Positions 8,094 to 16,320 are shown, counted from the first letter of the stretch. The stretch: DNA of 45,716 bases from Pseudomonas gessardii (GCF_001983165.1 NZ_MNPU01000045.1:1-45716); one strand, 5' to 3'. Translations and numbers: made by a program. The notes: generated from the letters alone by a model not told the origin.

Positions 8094-9284
8094 ATGTCTC
8101 AGATAGTCGTCAATCTCCCGTTCGAACGGGAGGAATACGCCCAGCGTCTGGCCAAGGTTCGAGCGGCCATGCAGGTTCAGGGCATCGAGCTGTTGCTGGT
8201 CACCGATCCGTCGAACATGGCCTGGCTGACCGGCTATGACGGTTGGTCGTTTTACGTTCACCAATGCGTGTTGTTGGCGCTCGACGGCGAGCCGGTCTGG
8301 TTCGGTCGCGGACAAGACGCCAACGGCGCCAAGCGCACGGTGTTCATGCAGCACGAGAACATCGTCGGTTACCCGGACATCTATGTGCAGTCCCGGGAAC
8401 GCCATCCGATGGATTACCTGTCGCAGGAAGTCATCAGTGCCCGGGGTTGGGACGCGCTGACCATCGGCGTGGAAATGGATAACTATTACTTCAGCGCCGC
8501 CGCGTATTTGTCGCTGCAGAAAAACCTGCCGCAGGCCAAGCTGATCGACGCGGTCGGGTTGGTGAACTGGCAGCGAGCGATCAAGTCGCCCCAGGAAATC
8601 GCTTACATGCGCATCGCTGCGCGCATCGTCGAAAACATGCACGGGCGGATCCTCGAACGGATCGAGCCGGGCATGCGCAAAAATGAACTGGTGGCTGACA
8701 TCTACAGCAGCGGGATCCTCGGCGCTGATGGCCATGGCGGCGATTACCCGGCCATCGTGCCGCTATTGCCGACCGGTGCCGATGCCAGCGCGCCGCACCT
8801 GACCTGGGACGATTCGCCGTTCGAAAAGGGGGCCGGGACGTTTTTCGAGATTGCCGGTTGCTACAAGCGTTATCACTGCCCGTTGTCGCGCACGATCTAC
8901 CTGGGCAAACCTCCACAGCATTTCCTCGACGGCGAAAAAGCCGTGGTCGAAGGCATCGCCGCTGGACTGGAAGCGGCGAAACCGGGCAACACCACCGGCG
9001 ACATCGCTGTGGCGTTTTTCAAAGTGTTGCAGAAGTTCGGCATCCACAAGGACAGCCGTTGCGGCTACCCGATCGGGATCAGTTATCCGCCAGACTGGGG
9101 CGAACGCACCATGAGCCTGCGTCCCGGCGACACCAGCGTGTTGCAGCCAGGCATGACTTTCCACTTCATGCCGGGACTGTGGATGGACGATTGGGGACTG
9201 GAAATCACCGAAAGCATTCTGATCACCGAGACCGGCGTCGAGACGCTGTGCAACGTGCCACGCCAACTGTTCGTGAAGGATTGA
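8094..9284 (+). CDS. doeA: Ectoine hydrolase (M24/creatinase fold)
   Basis: 396 residues, the usual size. It opens the ectoine ring to give N-acetyl-diaminobutyrate. The fold is creatinase/prolidase: an N-terminal creatinase-like domain (about 1-165, with LVTDPSNMAWLTGYDGWSFY) and a C-terminal pita-bread domain. The metal-binding positions of M24 peptidases are replaced: the usual D-x-G is EIAG, the second Asp is Pro in HCPLSRT, the His is Tyr in GYPIGISYPPDW, and the Glu of E-P-G is Met in FMPGLW. That points to metal-independent, creatinase-like catalysis instead of a peptidase. Start ATG 8094 has AGAGGG seven bases upstream; ATG 8088 is also in frame. Also called eutD. Confidence 0.88.
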   Translation: MSQIVVNLPFEREEYAQRLAKVRAAMQVQGIELLLVTDPSNMAWLTGYDGWSFYVHQCVLLALDGEPVWFGRGQDANGAKRTVFMQHENIVGYPDIYVQSRERHPMDYLSQEVISARGWDALTIGVEMDNYYFSAAAYLSLQKNLPQAKLIDAVGLVNWQRAIKSPQEIAYMRIAARIVENMHGRILERIEPGMRKNELVADIYSSGILGADGHGGDYPAIVPLLPTGADASAPHLTWDDSPFEKGAGTFFEIAGCYKRYHCPLSRTIYLGKPPQHFLDGEKAVVEGIAAGLEAAKPGNTTGDIAVAFFKVLQKFGIHKDSRCGYPIGISYPPDWGERTMSLRPGDTSVLQPGMTFHFMPGLWMDDWGLEITESILITETGVETLCNVPRQLFVKD

Positions 9285-9287
9285 GCC

Positions 9288-10289
9288 ATGAGCGAATTGC
9301 CCGATAATCCGATCAGCGCCACGGTGGATTTTGCCCGCGAAGGCGTGCAACACGGGTTCCTCAAATTGCCGTACTCCCGGGACGACTCGGCCTGGGGCGC
9401 GGTGATGATTCCGGTCACTGTGATTCAGCGCGGTGAGGGTCCGACCGCGCTGCTTACCGGCGGTAACCACGGTGATGAATACGAAGGCCCGGTGGCGCTG
9501 AGCAAACTAGCCCAGGGTCTGACGGCTGCCGAAGTCACGGGGCGGGTGATTATCGTCCCGTTCATGAACACCCCGGCGTTCCATGCTGGTCGGCGCACGT
9601 CGCCGATCGACAAGGGTAATCTCAATCGCAGTTTCCCCGGTAAGCCGGACGGCACCGTGACCGAGAAAATCGCCGACTACTTCAACCGGACCTTATTGCC
9701 CTTGGCGGACTTCGTGCTGGACATCCATTCCGGTGGCCGCACCTTGGATTTCCTGCCTTTCGCAGCTTGTCATGTGCTGCCCGACAAAAATCAGCAGGCG
9801 CAATGCGAAGCCGGAATGCGCGCTTTCAATGCACCTTACAGCATGCGCATGCTGGAACTCGATGCCGGGGCGATGTACGACACCGCCGCCGAGCGTCAGG
9901 GCAAAGTCTTTGTCACGACCGAACTGGGTGGCGGTGGTTCGTCCACAGCGCGCAGTGTGGCGATTGCCGAGCGCGGGGTGCGTAATCTGCTGGTGCATGC
10001 GGGGATTCTCGAAGGTGAGATCCAGACCACGGGGTCAATCATGCTCGACATGCCCGATGCCAATTGCTTCATCGCCAGCGAACACGACGGCTTGCTGGAA
10101 ATGTGCCGCGATCTGGGCGACAAAGTGAGCAAGGGCGAAGTGATCGCCCGCGTTTACGACGCTACCCGCAGCGGCGTCGCCCCGGTGGAATATCGCGCGG
10201 CCCGCAGCGGCCTGCTGGCGGCGCGCCACTTTCCCGGCCTGGTGCAGTGCGGCGATACCATTGCAGTCATCGCCGATGTATTGACCTGA
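9288..10289 (+). CDS. doeB: N-acetyl-L-2,4-diaminobutyrate deacetylase
   Basis: 333 residues, succinylglutamate desuccinylase/aspartoacylase (AstE/AspA, M14-like) family. Zinc ligands are visible: His 61 and Glu 64 in GGNHGDEYEGP, and His 147 in LDIHSGGRT. A family arginine motif lies in GNLNRSFPG. The C-terminal part is a beta-rich domain. Only three bases separate it from doeA, consistent with the two enzymes acting consecutively; in other bacteria the ectoine hydrolase and deacetylase form a complex. Produces diaminobutyrate for DoeD. Also called eutE. Confidence 0.87.
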   Translation: MSELPDNPISATVDFAREGVQHGFLKLPYSRDDSAWGAVMIPVTVIQRGEGPTALLTGGNHGDEYEGPVALSKLAQGLTAAEVTGRVIIVPFMNTPAFHAGRRTSPIDKGNLNRSFPGKPDGTVTEKIADYFNRTLLPLADFVLDIHSGGRTLDFLPFAACHVLPDKNQQAQCEAGMRAFNAPYSMRMLELDAGAMYDTAAERQGKVFVTTELGGGGSSTARSVAIAERGVRNLLVHAGILEGEIQTTGSIMLDMPDANCFIASEHDGLLEMCRDLGDKVSKGEVIARVYDATRSGVAPVEYRAARSGLLAARHFPGLVQCGDTIAVIADVLT

Positions 10290-10297
10290 CCCCAAAC

Positions 10298-10390
10298 CCT
10301 GTGGAAGCGAGCCTGCTCGCGATTGCGGCGTTACATACATTAATGATGTGACTGAAATACCGCCATCGCAAGCAGGCTCGCTCCCACAGG
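10298..10390. repeat. Inverted REP pair inside the ectoine operon
   Basis: Two 26-base arms at 10298-10323 and 10365-10390 are inverted copies matching at 24 of 26 positions, with core GCGAGCCTGCT and outer CCTGTGG. This is the REP/REPIN layout common in the P. fluorescens group. It lies between doeB and doeX and could form a long hairpin in mRNA, separating expression of the upstream and downstream genes. Confidence 0.8.
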
Positions 10391-10422
10391 TTTCTCCCAC
10401 ACATTTAGGAGATTTTCGGACC

Positions 10423-10902
10423 ATGCACAAGCTCGATCGCTATGACCTGAAAATCCTGCGAATCCTCGCCGAAGACGGTCGGATCACCAAGTCGAGCCTG
10501 GCCGAGGCGATCAATCTTTCGGTGACCCCGGCGTGGGAGCGGGTTCGCAAGCTGGAGGCGCTTGGGCTGATCAAAGGGTACCGAGCGCAGATCGACTGGT
10601 ACGCGGTGTTCAAAAGCCAGCAGGTGCTGGTGGAAATCACCCTGGCCCGGCACACCGCCCAGGACATGCGGCGTTTCGAGCAACGCATGAACGAGGCCGC
10701 CGAAGTGGCGTTCTGTTACGCCACCGGTGGCGGCGTTGATTACATGGCAATGATCCAGGCGCCGGACATCGACCATTACCAGCGGTTTATCGACCAGTTA
10801 TTGCTCGATGACCTGGGCATCGAGCGCTACTTCACTTACATCGTCACCAAAACCATCAAGACCGGGGGGGGCTTGCCAGCCGAGCTGGCGCAGGAGCCAT
10901 AA
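10423..10902 (+). CDS. doeX: Lrp/AsnC-family regulator of the ectoine genes
   Basis: 159 residues, typical length. N-terminal helix-turn-helix: LDRYDLKILRILAEDGRITK, then LAEAINLSVTPAWERVRKLE with GLIKGYRAQID behind it. The C-terminal RAM/effector domain runs from about residue 65 (VLVEITLARH, VDYMAMIQAPDIDHY). Start ATG 10423 has AGGAG eleven bases upstream; an upstream in-frame start runs through the REP hairpin and is unlikely. An AsnC/Lrp protein at this position between doeB and doeC is characteristic of ectoine-degradation loci (DoeX). Confidence 0.83.
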   Translation: MHKLDRYDLKILRILAEDGRITKSSLAEAINLSVTPAWERVRKLEALGLIKGYRAQIDWYAVFKSQQVLVEITLARHTAQDMRRFEQRMNEAAEVAFCYATGGGVDYMAMIQAPDIDHYQRFIDQLLLDDLGIERYFTYIVTKTIKTGGGLPAELAQEP

Positions 10903-11005
10903 ACCGGCGCAAAACCTTCACCGCAAAAAGCCCTTGTTTGCCGGTGTTCAATCAGAAAAAACCTGTGATGACGCCCCGCCAAACGCCAAATCACCTGGGC
11001 TGCAC

Positions 11006-11020
11006 TGCCCTAGCATGGAC
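11006..11020 (+). promoter_or_regulatory. Candidate operator, copy 3 (TGCCCTAGCATGGAC)
   Basis: Shares TGCCCTAG with copy 2 and lies 28 bases before the doeC ATG, suggesting doeCD has its own promoter. The rest of the 145-base doeX-doeC gap shows no terminator. Confidence 0.35.
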
Positions 11021-11047
11021 TCACGCACACAGTTTGGAGTGAACGCC

Positions 11048-12520
11048 ATGACATACAAACATCCGCTGTTGTTCAAAGCACTTTGCTACGTAGACGGGCA
11101 TTGGGTCCACAGTGAGAGCGGCCACAGCGTCGCCGTGCACAATCCGGCCGATCAGAAGTTGATCGGTCATGTGCCGATGCTCGATCAGTCTCAGATCATC
11201 TCCGCCGTTGATGCTGCACACCGGGCGTTTGCGGCCTGGCGTGAACAAAGCCTCGATGCCCGCGGGACGATTCTGCGGCGCTGGGCGGCGTTGATCCTTG
11301 AGCATCAGGAAGACCTGGCGCGCATCCTCAGTCAGGAACAAGGTAAACCCCTGGCCGAGTCACGCGGCGAAATCGCCTACGCCGCCAGCTTCATTCCCTG
11401 GTTTGCCGAAGAGGCGCGGCGTCTTTACGGGCAGAACATTCCCAGCCATATCCCTGGCGCGCACTTAGGCACCGTCAAGGAACCGGTCGGCGTCTGTGCG
11501 CTGCTGACCCCGTGGAATTTTCCTTCGGCGATGATCACCCGCAAAGCCGCCGCGGCACTGGCTGCCGGTTGCACTGTGGTGATCAAGCCGGCCCATGAAA
11601 CACCGTTTTCCGCATTGGCTCTGGCGCAACTGGCAGAGGAAGCGGGCTTCCCGGCAGGCGTGTTCAACGTGGTGCTGGGCGAACCGCAAATGGCCATGCA
11701 AACCCTGGTGCAGGACACTCGCGTGCGTTCGGTCAGCTTCACCGGCTCAACCCGCGTCGGTAAATTGGTCCTGCAAGCGGCTGCCCAGGATGTGAAGAAG
11801 GTGTCGCTGGAGCTGGGCGGTAACGCGCCGTTCATTGTCTGCGCCGATGCTGATCTGGAACTGGCGGTGAAAGTCGCAGTGGAGGCCAAGTTCCAGACCT
11901 CCGGCCAGGATTGCTGTGCGGCCAACCGGATCATGGTGCATCGTTCGATTTACCCGGCGTTTCTCAACCGCTTTGCCTCTGCGGTGCGCGAACTGCGGGT
12001 AGGCCCGGCGCTGGTGGGTGATCAGGAGCAAAGCGTCGACATCGGCCCGTTGATGCATCAGGCGGCGTTCGATGTTACGGCCGAGCGCGTCGAAGACGCC
12101 CTGCTACTTGGTGCACAACGGCTGGTCGGCGGTGAAGCGCACGCCCTCGGCGGGTTGTTCTACCAGCCGACGGTGCTGGCCGACGTTACGCCGCAGATGC
12201 GTATCTACCGCGAAGAGAATTTCGCGCCGATCGCCGGCGTCATGCCTTTCGACACCCTCGAGCAAGCCATCGAAATGGCCAACGACACCGAATACGGTCT
12301 GGCGGCCTACATTTGTTCCAACCGCCTGGACCTGATCTACCCCCTGATTCGCCGCCTCGACCACGCCATGATCGCGGTCAATGGCGTCAAGTTTACCGGC
12401 CATCCGATCCCGTTCGGTGGCATGAAAGCCTCGGGGCTGGGCCGCGAGGGCGGCACCGAGGGCTTCGAAGCCTTTGTCGAAACCAAATACTTTTGCCTGC
12501 ACCATCAAGGCCAGTTCTAA
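11048..12520 (+). CDS. doeC: NAD(P)-dependent aldehyde dehydrogenase (aspartate-semialdehyde oxidation)
   Basis: 490 residues, aldehyde dehydrogenase superfamily, close in type to succinate-semialdehyde dehydrogenase GabD. Catalytic Cys 289 lies in TSGQDCCAANRI (a second Cys follows directly), general-base Glu 255 in SLELGGNAPF, and the cofactor site in LLTPWNFPSAMITRKAAAAL and FTGSTRVGK. In the ectoine pathway this enzyme oxidises the aspartate semialdehyde made by DoeD to aspartate. Start ATG 11048 has GGAG nine bases ahead. doeD begins 11 bases after its stop. A role in other semialdehyde oxidation cannot be excluded from sequence alone. Confidence 0.86.
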   Translation: MTYKHPLLFKALCYVDGHWVHSESGHSVAVHNPADQKLIGHVPMLDQSQIISAVDAAHRAFAAWREQSLDARGTILRRWAALILEHQEDLARILSQEQGKPLAESRGEIAYAASFIPWFAEEARRLYGQNIPSHIPGAHLGTVKEPVGVCALLTPWNFPSAMITRKAAAALAAGCTVVIKPAHETPFSALALAQLAEEAGFPAGVFNVVLGEPQMAMQTLVQDTRVRSVSFTGSTRVGKLVLQAAAQDVKKVSLELGGNAPFIVCADADLELAVKVAVEAKFQTSGQDCCAANRIMVHRSIYPAFLNRFASAVRELRVGPALVGDQEQSVDIGPLMHQAAFDVTAERVEDALLLGAQRLVGGEAHALGGLFYQPTVLADVTPQMRIYREENFAPIAGVMPFDTLEQAIEMANDTEYGLAAYICSNRLDLIYPLIRRLDHAMIAVNGVKFTGHPIPFGGMKASGLGREGGTEGFEAFVETKYFCLHHQGQF

Positions 12521-12531
12521 GGAGATCCGCC

Positions 12532-13917
12532 ATGAGCCAAGAACTCGATACGCTGTTCGAACAAGATCGCGCGCACTTCATGCACCCGTCGACCCACGCC
12601 CATGACCACGCCAGCGGCGCGCTCAAGGGGCGCATCATCAAGAGTGCGTCGGGTATTCGTATTCGCGATCATGAGGGCCGCGAATTCATCGACGCCTTTG
12701 CCGGCCTGTACTGCGTGAACATCGGCTACGGTCGCACCGAAGTCGCCGATGCGATCTACAAGCAAGCCAAGGAGCTGGCTTACTACCACACCTACGTCGG
12801 CCATTCGACCGAAGCGATCATCGAGCTGTCGAGCCGCATCATCGACTGGGCGCCCGAGGGCATGAAAAAGGTCTACTACGGCCTGTCCGGTTCCGACGCC
12901 AACGAAACCCAGATCAAATTGGTGCGCTACTACAACAACGTACTGGGCCGCCCGCAGAAGAAAAAAATTATCTCCCGTGATCGCGGTTACCACGGTTCGG
13001 GCATCATGACCGGAAGCCTGACCGGCCTGCCGAGCTTCCATCAGCATTTCGACCTGCCGGCCGAAGGCATCAAGCACACCGTGTGCCCGCACTGGTACCG
13101 CAAGGCGCCGACCGGCATGGATGAAGCGGCGTTCGTGCGCTATTGCGCCGAGGAGCTGGAAAAAATGATCCTGGCCGAAGGGCCGGACACCGTGGCCGCG
13201 TTTATCGGCGAACCGTTGATGGGTACCGGCGGCATCATTGTTCCGCCAGCCGGCTACTGGGCCGCGATTCAAGCGGTGCTGAACAAATACGACGTGTTGC
13301 TGATCGCCGACGAAGTGGTCTGCGCTTTCGGTCGGCTGGGTTCGAAGATGGGCAGCCAGCGTTACGGTATGCGCCCGGATCTGATCACCACTGCCAAAGG
13401 TCTGACCAGCGCCTATGCGCCGTTGTCGGCGGTGATCGTCGGTGAAAAAGTGTGGAGCGTGATCGAAAAGGCGTCCGAATCCCAAGGTGCCATGGGCCAT
13501 GGCTGGACGTACTCGGGGCATCCGATTTGTGCCGCCGCCGCCTTGGCCAACCTCGATATTCTCGAGCGGGAAAACCTGACGGCCAACGCCGAGAAGGTCG
13601 GCAGCTACCTGAACCGTCGGTTGCGTGAAACCCTGGAAGGTCATCCGCTGGTGGGTGAAGTGCGCGGCGACGGTATGCTGGCTGCCGTTGAGTTCATGGC
13701 GGATCGTGAGCAGCGTACCCCGTTCGATGCGGCCTTGAAGGTCGGCCCGAAAGTGTCGGCGGCCTGTCTTGAGCGCGGCATGATTGCCCGGGCGATGCCC
13801 CATGGCGACATTCTTGGCTTCGCACCACCGTTGATCCTGTCCGAGGAAGAGGCCGACCTGATCGTCGACATCACCAAAAGCGCGGTCGACCAAGTAGCCA
13901 ATGAGGTGCTGGGCTGA
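12532..13917 (+). CDS. doeD: L-2,4-diaminobutyrate transaminase
   Basis: 461 residues, class III (omega-type) PLP aminotransferase. Visible motifs: FAGLYCVNIGYGR near the start, YYGLSGSDANETQIKLVR, the cofactor Asp in LLIADEVVCAFGRLG, and the PLP lysine Lys 289 in ITTAKGLTSAYAPLS. It would transfer an amino group from diaminobutyrate to give aspartate semialdehyde, the substrate of DoeC. GGAG sits seven bases before the ATG. Last gene of the ectoine locus, followed within 33 bases by a strong terminator. Class III aminotransferases have varied substrates, so the assignment relies on operon context. Confidence 0.86.
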   Translation: MSQELDTLFEQDRAHFMHPSTHAHDHASGALKGRIIKSASGIRIRDHEGREFIDAFAGLYCVNIGYGRTEVADAIYKQAKELAYYHTYVGHSTEAIIELSSRIIDWAPEGMKKVYYGLSGSDANETQIKLVRYYNNVLGRPQKKKIISRDRGYHGSGIMTGSLTGLPSFHQHFDLPAEGIKHTVCPHWYRKAPTGMDEAAFVRYCAEELEKMILAEGPDTVAAFIGEPLMGTGGIIVPPAGYWAAIQAVLNKYDVLLIADEVVCAFGRLGSKMGSQRYGMRPDLITTAKGLTSAYAPLSAVIVGEKVWSVIEKASESQGAMGHGWTYSGHPICAAAALANLDILERENLTANAEKVGSYLNRRLRETLEGHPLVGEVRGDGMLAAVEFMADREQRTPFDAALKVGPKVSAACLERGMIARAMPHGDILGFAPPLILSEEEADLIVDITKSAVDQVANEVLG

Positions 13918-13950
13918 CGCCATCGGGTCTGAGCATTCGTCCCCCCCCAA

Positions 13951-13990
13951 AAAAAAAGGCCGTCCGATCAGTGATCGGGCGGCCTTTTTT
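13951..13990 (+). terminator. Rho-independent terminator of the ectoine locus
   Basis: A-run, then a 13-bp stem GGCCGTCCGATCA / TGATCGGGCGGCC (one G-U pair) with a one- to two-base loop, ending at 13984 and followed by six T. The flanking A-run and T-run allow bidirectional function. Confidence 0.9.
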
Positions 13991-14029
13991 CACTGTAAGT
14001 CGCAATAGTTAACAAGTACAAAAAATGGT

Positions 14030-14191
14030 TTACAAGATGCGGCGATCTCGATACTTCAAGATTTGTGAAAACTCGCCCCTCCTCGATTCTTCCACTCCGC
14101 GGTCATCCACCGCCAGGGACTGAGTCTTAATTCCAATGGAGTTGAGCCACATGCTTGTGCTCATGCGACACCCTAAGGTGTCAATCTTCAT
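14030..14191 (-). CDS. Possible small protein, unknown
   Basis: 53 residues beginning MKIDTLGCRMSTSMW and ending in charged EFSQILKYRDRRIL. Support comes mainly from GGAGA five bases before ATG 14191. It resembles nothing I know; no signal peptide or membrane segment. It could be a leftover of a mobile element or a chance frame. Confidence 0.2.
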   Translation of the reverse strand: MKIDTLGCRMSTSMWLNSIGIKTQSLAVDDRGVEESRRGEFSQILKYRDRRIL

Positions 14192-14345
14192 TGCGTCTCC
14201 TCGAAAACCGACGGTGATGCCTGTCAATCCGTCCCTCATATGTCCTATTATTTTGTCAATCCTACCTAACCTCATTGACAGTCAACCTTCTTTGGGCGAA
14301 TTCCTGCCCAACCGAGTGATTTCAATATCCGGAACAGTGTCAATG
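14180..14345. repeat. Cluster of GTCAATC direct repeats
   Basis: GTCAATC occurs at 14180, 14223 and 14255, with near copies GTCAACC at 14281 and GTCAATG at 14339, all in the same orientation. Read on the minus strand, the copy at 14255 extends to TTGACAAAATAATAGGACA. Irregular spacing (43, 32, 26, 58) argues against iterons; clustered transposase-binding sites or chance remain possible. Confidence 0.35.
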
Positions 14346-14484
14346 TGGGGGATCGATAGGTAATACACTCTATTACTGGCCGGATGATCCACTGGTGGCA
14401 GAAGCGACTGCGCGGATCAAGCCGCGCAAGTAATCCCGGAGACGCCAGTTCCCACACAAACCCTATTTCACATTGGGCTTGGTG

Positions 14485-15573
14485 TTATTGCGCAGCGGGC
14501 AGCAAGAACCGCGCAATCACCGGCAGGTGGTTGGAAATACGCAATGTATCGTCCTGCCGCACCCGCGCTTCGACCTTCTTCAGCCTGGGGCTATAGAACA
14601 GATAATCCACCGTGCGATCCGGCCCATTGAGGCTTGGGTCGTTGGGAAAGTGGGTCAGCCACTGGGCCCGGTCGATCCCGCTGGACTGGCTGTTGCTGGG
14701 CACCATCGGGTATTTGTCCCACAACAGATGCAGTTCGCTGTCTGGCGAATACTGCCCACGCTTGCCGGCGTCCAGGCGCAGGAATTGCCCGAGCGGCAGC
14801 AGGTTGAAGTCCCCGCCGATCAGCCACGGCGTGCCGCGGCTTTCGAATTTATCCAGCAGCTTGATGGTCGCCTGCACTTGTTCGCGCACCGCGCTATGGC
14901 CGGGTGCGCCGTTGTCCAGGCGGGTGTTGAGTACTGCCAGTTGGCCGCCATCGCTCAATGGCAGGTAACTGAGCAGCAACGCCGGCTTGGGCTGGAACTG
15001 TCGGCTGATCAGGTTGGCCGAGGCTACGGGCAGTTGCAGGCGTTCGGCATGTTCGATCTGGTAGCGGCTGAGGGTCACCAGCTTGCGGCCGACGCTGCCG
15101 AAGATATGCCAGTTGGGCACAAAGTCGGCTTTCCAGTCGAAGGCCTGGACGCTGCACGGGTAGAGGTCCACCAGCCGCTCCTGGAGCAGCGCCAGTTGAT
15201 CCTGGTAATGGGACGGCTTGGCGCCTTCGTCCAGTTCCTGCAGCAACAGCACGTCCGGTTGTTCGTCACGGATCACCCGCGCCACTTCATCCAGGCTGGA
15301 GGCCATGTCTTCCACCGTGGGCCGTTCGTCCGGGCCACTGCCGTCCGGGGTGTCGTACCAGAACACGTAGTTCTTGCCCGCCAGGTATTGCACGTTCCAG
15401 GTCATCACCTTGAGCGCCTGGCCGGGTAGCAGGGTGGGCGCGCGCGGCACGCCGCAGTGTACGGGCAGGATCTGCTTGTCGTCGGGGCGCCAGGTCAGGC
15501 TGTAGACCAGGGCGGTCAGCAAACCTGCGAGGATCAGCAGGCCCACCAGGGTTATACGCAGTAAACGGGTCAT
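14485..15573 (-). CDS. Endonuclease/exonuclease/phosphatase (EEP) family protein, membrane-anchored
   Basis: 362 residues. An N-terminal hydrophobic segment (LLRITLVGLLILAGLLTALV, about residues 3-23) acts as anchor or signal. The EEP fold follows: MTWNVQYLAGKN (first metal Asn), LLLQELDEG (metal Glu), IGGDFNLLPLG (catalytic Asp/Asn) and a C-terminal SNHLPV (His of the Asp/Ser-His pair). Members hydrolyse phosphodiester or phosphate monoester bonds in nucleic acids, inositol phosphates or sphingomyelin; the substrate here cannot be told. It would act on the periplasmic side. Downstream of the membrane protein at 15646-16320 on the same strand. Confidence 0.8.
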   Translation of the reverse strand: MTRLLRITLVGLLILAGLLTALVYSLTWRPDDKQILPVHCGVPRAPTLLPGQALKVMTWNVQYLAGKNYVFWYDTPDGSGPDERPTVEDMASSLDEVARVIRDEQPDVLLLQELDEGAKPSHYQDQLALLQERLVDLYPCSVQAFDWKADFVPNWHIFGSVGRKLVTLSRYQIEHAERLQLPVASANLISRQFQPKPALLLSYLPLSDGGQLAVLNTRLDNGAPGHSAVREQVQATIKLLDKFESRGTPWLIGGDFNLLPLGQFLRLDAGKRGQYSPDSELHLLWDKYPMVPSNSQSSGIDRAQWLTHFPNDPSLNGPDRTVDYLFYSPRLKKVEARVRQDDTLRISNHLPVIARFLLPAAQ

Positions 15574-15645
15574 CGGCTCGCCTTAGGGCGCTGCAGGACA
15601 GGCCCCGAGCATACCCGACCGGCGGCCGGGAGCCCAAGGGCCACG

Positions 15646-16320
15646 TTAGCGGGCGTCGGCATCGCCGGCGATCAGCATGAACAGGCGGAACAGCACCACG
15701 CTGGTAAACAGCTGCAAGAAACTATGGGCGCTGTCGATCAGCACCGCCAGCAGCGGGTTCTGCAGGTCGGGCCAGGCCGCGACGCTGGCGCCCTTGAGCA
15801 GCCACAGCGGGGTCATCACGCACAACAGGCAGACCAGGATGCGCAGGAAATGCCCTCGGGTCAGGCGAAAACTTTCCTTCATCGCCGCCAGCGCCGTCAT
15901 ACCACGCAGTACCAGCAGGTATTCGGCGAAGGCCAGGGTGACCATCAGCCACAGCCCCGGCAGGAAATACAGCGACAACCCCAGCAGGATCAACAGGGTG
16001 CTCATGGCGGTCAGCAGCGCATAGCGTGGCCACAGGGTCAGCGCCATGGCCAGCACGTCGGCGGTGCGCGGCGACTCGCCACGGCTGCGGGCGTCGAGGA
16101 ACAGGATCAGGGCGGCGGTGTACAGCGGATACACCAGCAGGCCCACGATCATGCTGTAGCCGGTAAACGCCTCCGGGCCCAGGGTGTGATCGAGCACTTG
16201 TTGCAGCACGGCCTCCAGGATCACCAAGGGCAGGCACAACTGCACGATGGCGCCCAGGTTGCGCTGGAAAAAGTAGAAAGAGTCGCGCAGAACAGTCAAC
16301 GGATTCATCAAGGTCATCAC
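15646..16320 (-). CDS. YciC-like (UPF0259) inner-membrane protein
   Basis: 224 residues with about six hydrophobic segments (for example IVQLCLPLVILEAVL, MSTLLILLGLSLYFLPG, FLRILVCLLCVMTPLWLL). The opening NPLTVLRDSFYFFQRNLGAI is the family signature. ATG 16320 is the outermost start; ATG 16308 (MNPLTV) matches the family start better, though neither has a clear ribosome-binding site. Function of the family is unknown. Same strand as the EEP protein, 72 bases apart. Confidence 0.8.
   Translation of the reverse strand: MMTLMNPLTVLRDSFYFFQRNLGAIVQLCLPLVILEAVLQQVLDHTLGPEAFTGYSMIVGLLVYPLYTAALILFLDARSRGESPRTADVLAMALTLWPRYALLTAMSTLLILLGLSLYFLPGLWLMVTLAFAEYLLVLRGMTALAAMKESFRLTRGHFLRILVCLLCVMTPLWLLKGASVAAWPDLQNPLLAVLIDSAHSFLQLFTSVVLFRLFMLIAGDADAR

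Larger units (their letters stand above)
13991..14484. other. Poorly coding, less GC-rich junction
   Basis: About 500 bases between the ectoine terminator and the first core gene. I see no domain-bearing gene. The only frame with a good ribosome-binding site is a 53-residue minus-strand ORF (listed). A plus-strand frame at 14348-14434 ends with DPLVAEATARIKPRK and stop, and could be the tail of a decayed gene. Repeats of TGTCAATC occur in 14180-14345. Composition and decay suggest the right border of an acquired segment. Confidence 0.4.

Noticed and set aside
12517..13950. 477-codon open frame antisense to doeD
   Set aside because: Mirror frame of a class III aminotransferase; low-complexity composition and no ribosome-binding site.
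14180..14345. Plasmid or phage iterons
   Set aside because: Repeat spacing is irregular and there is no replication or phage gene nearby.
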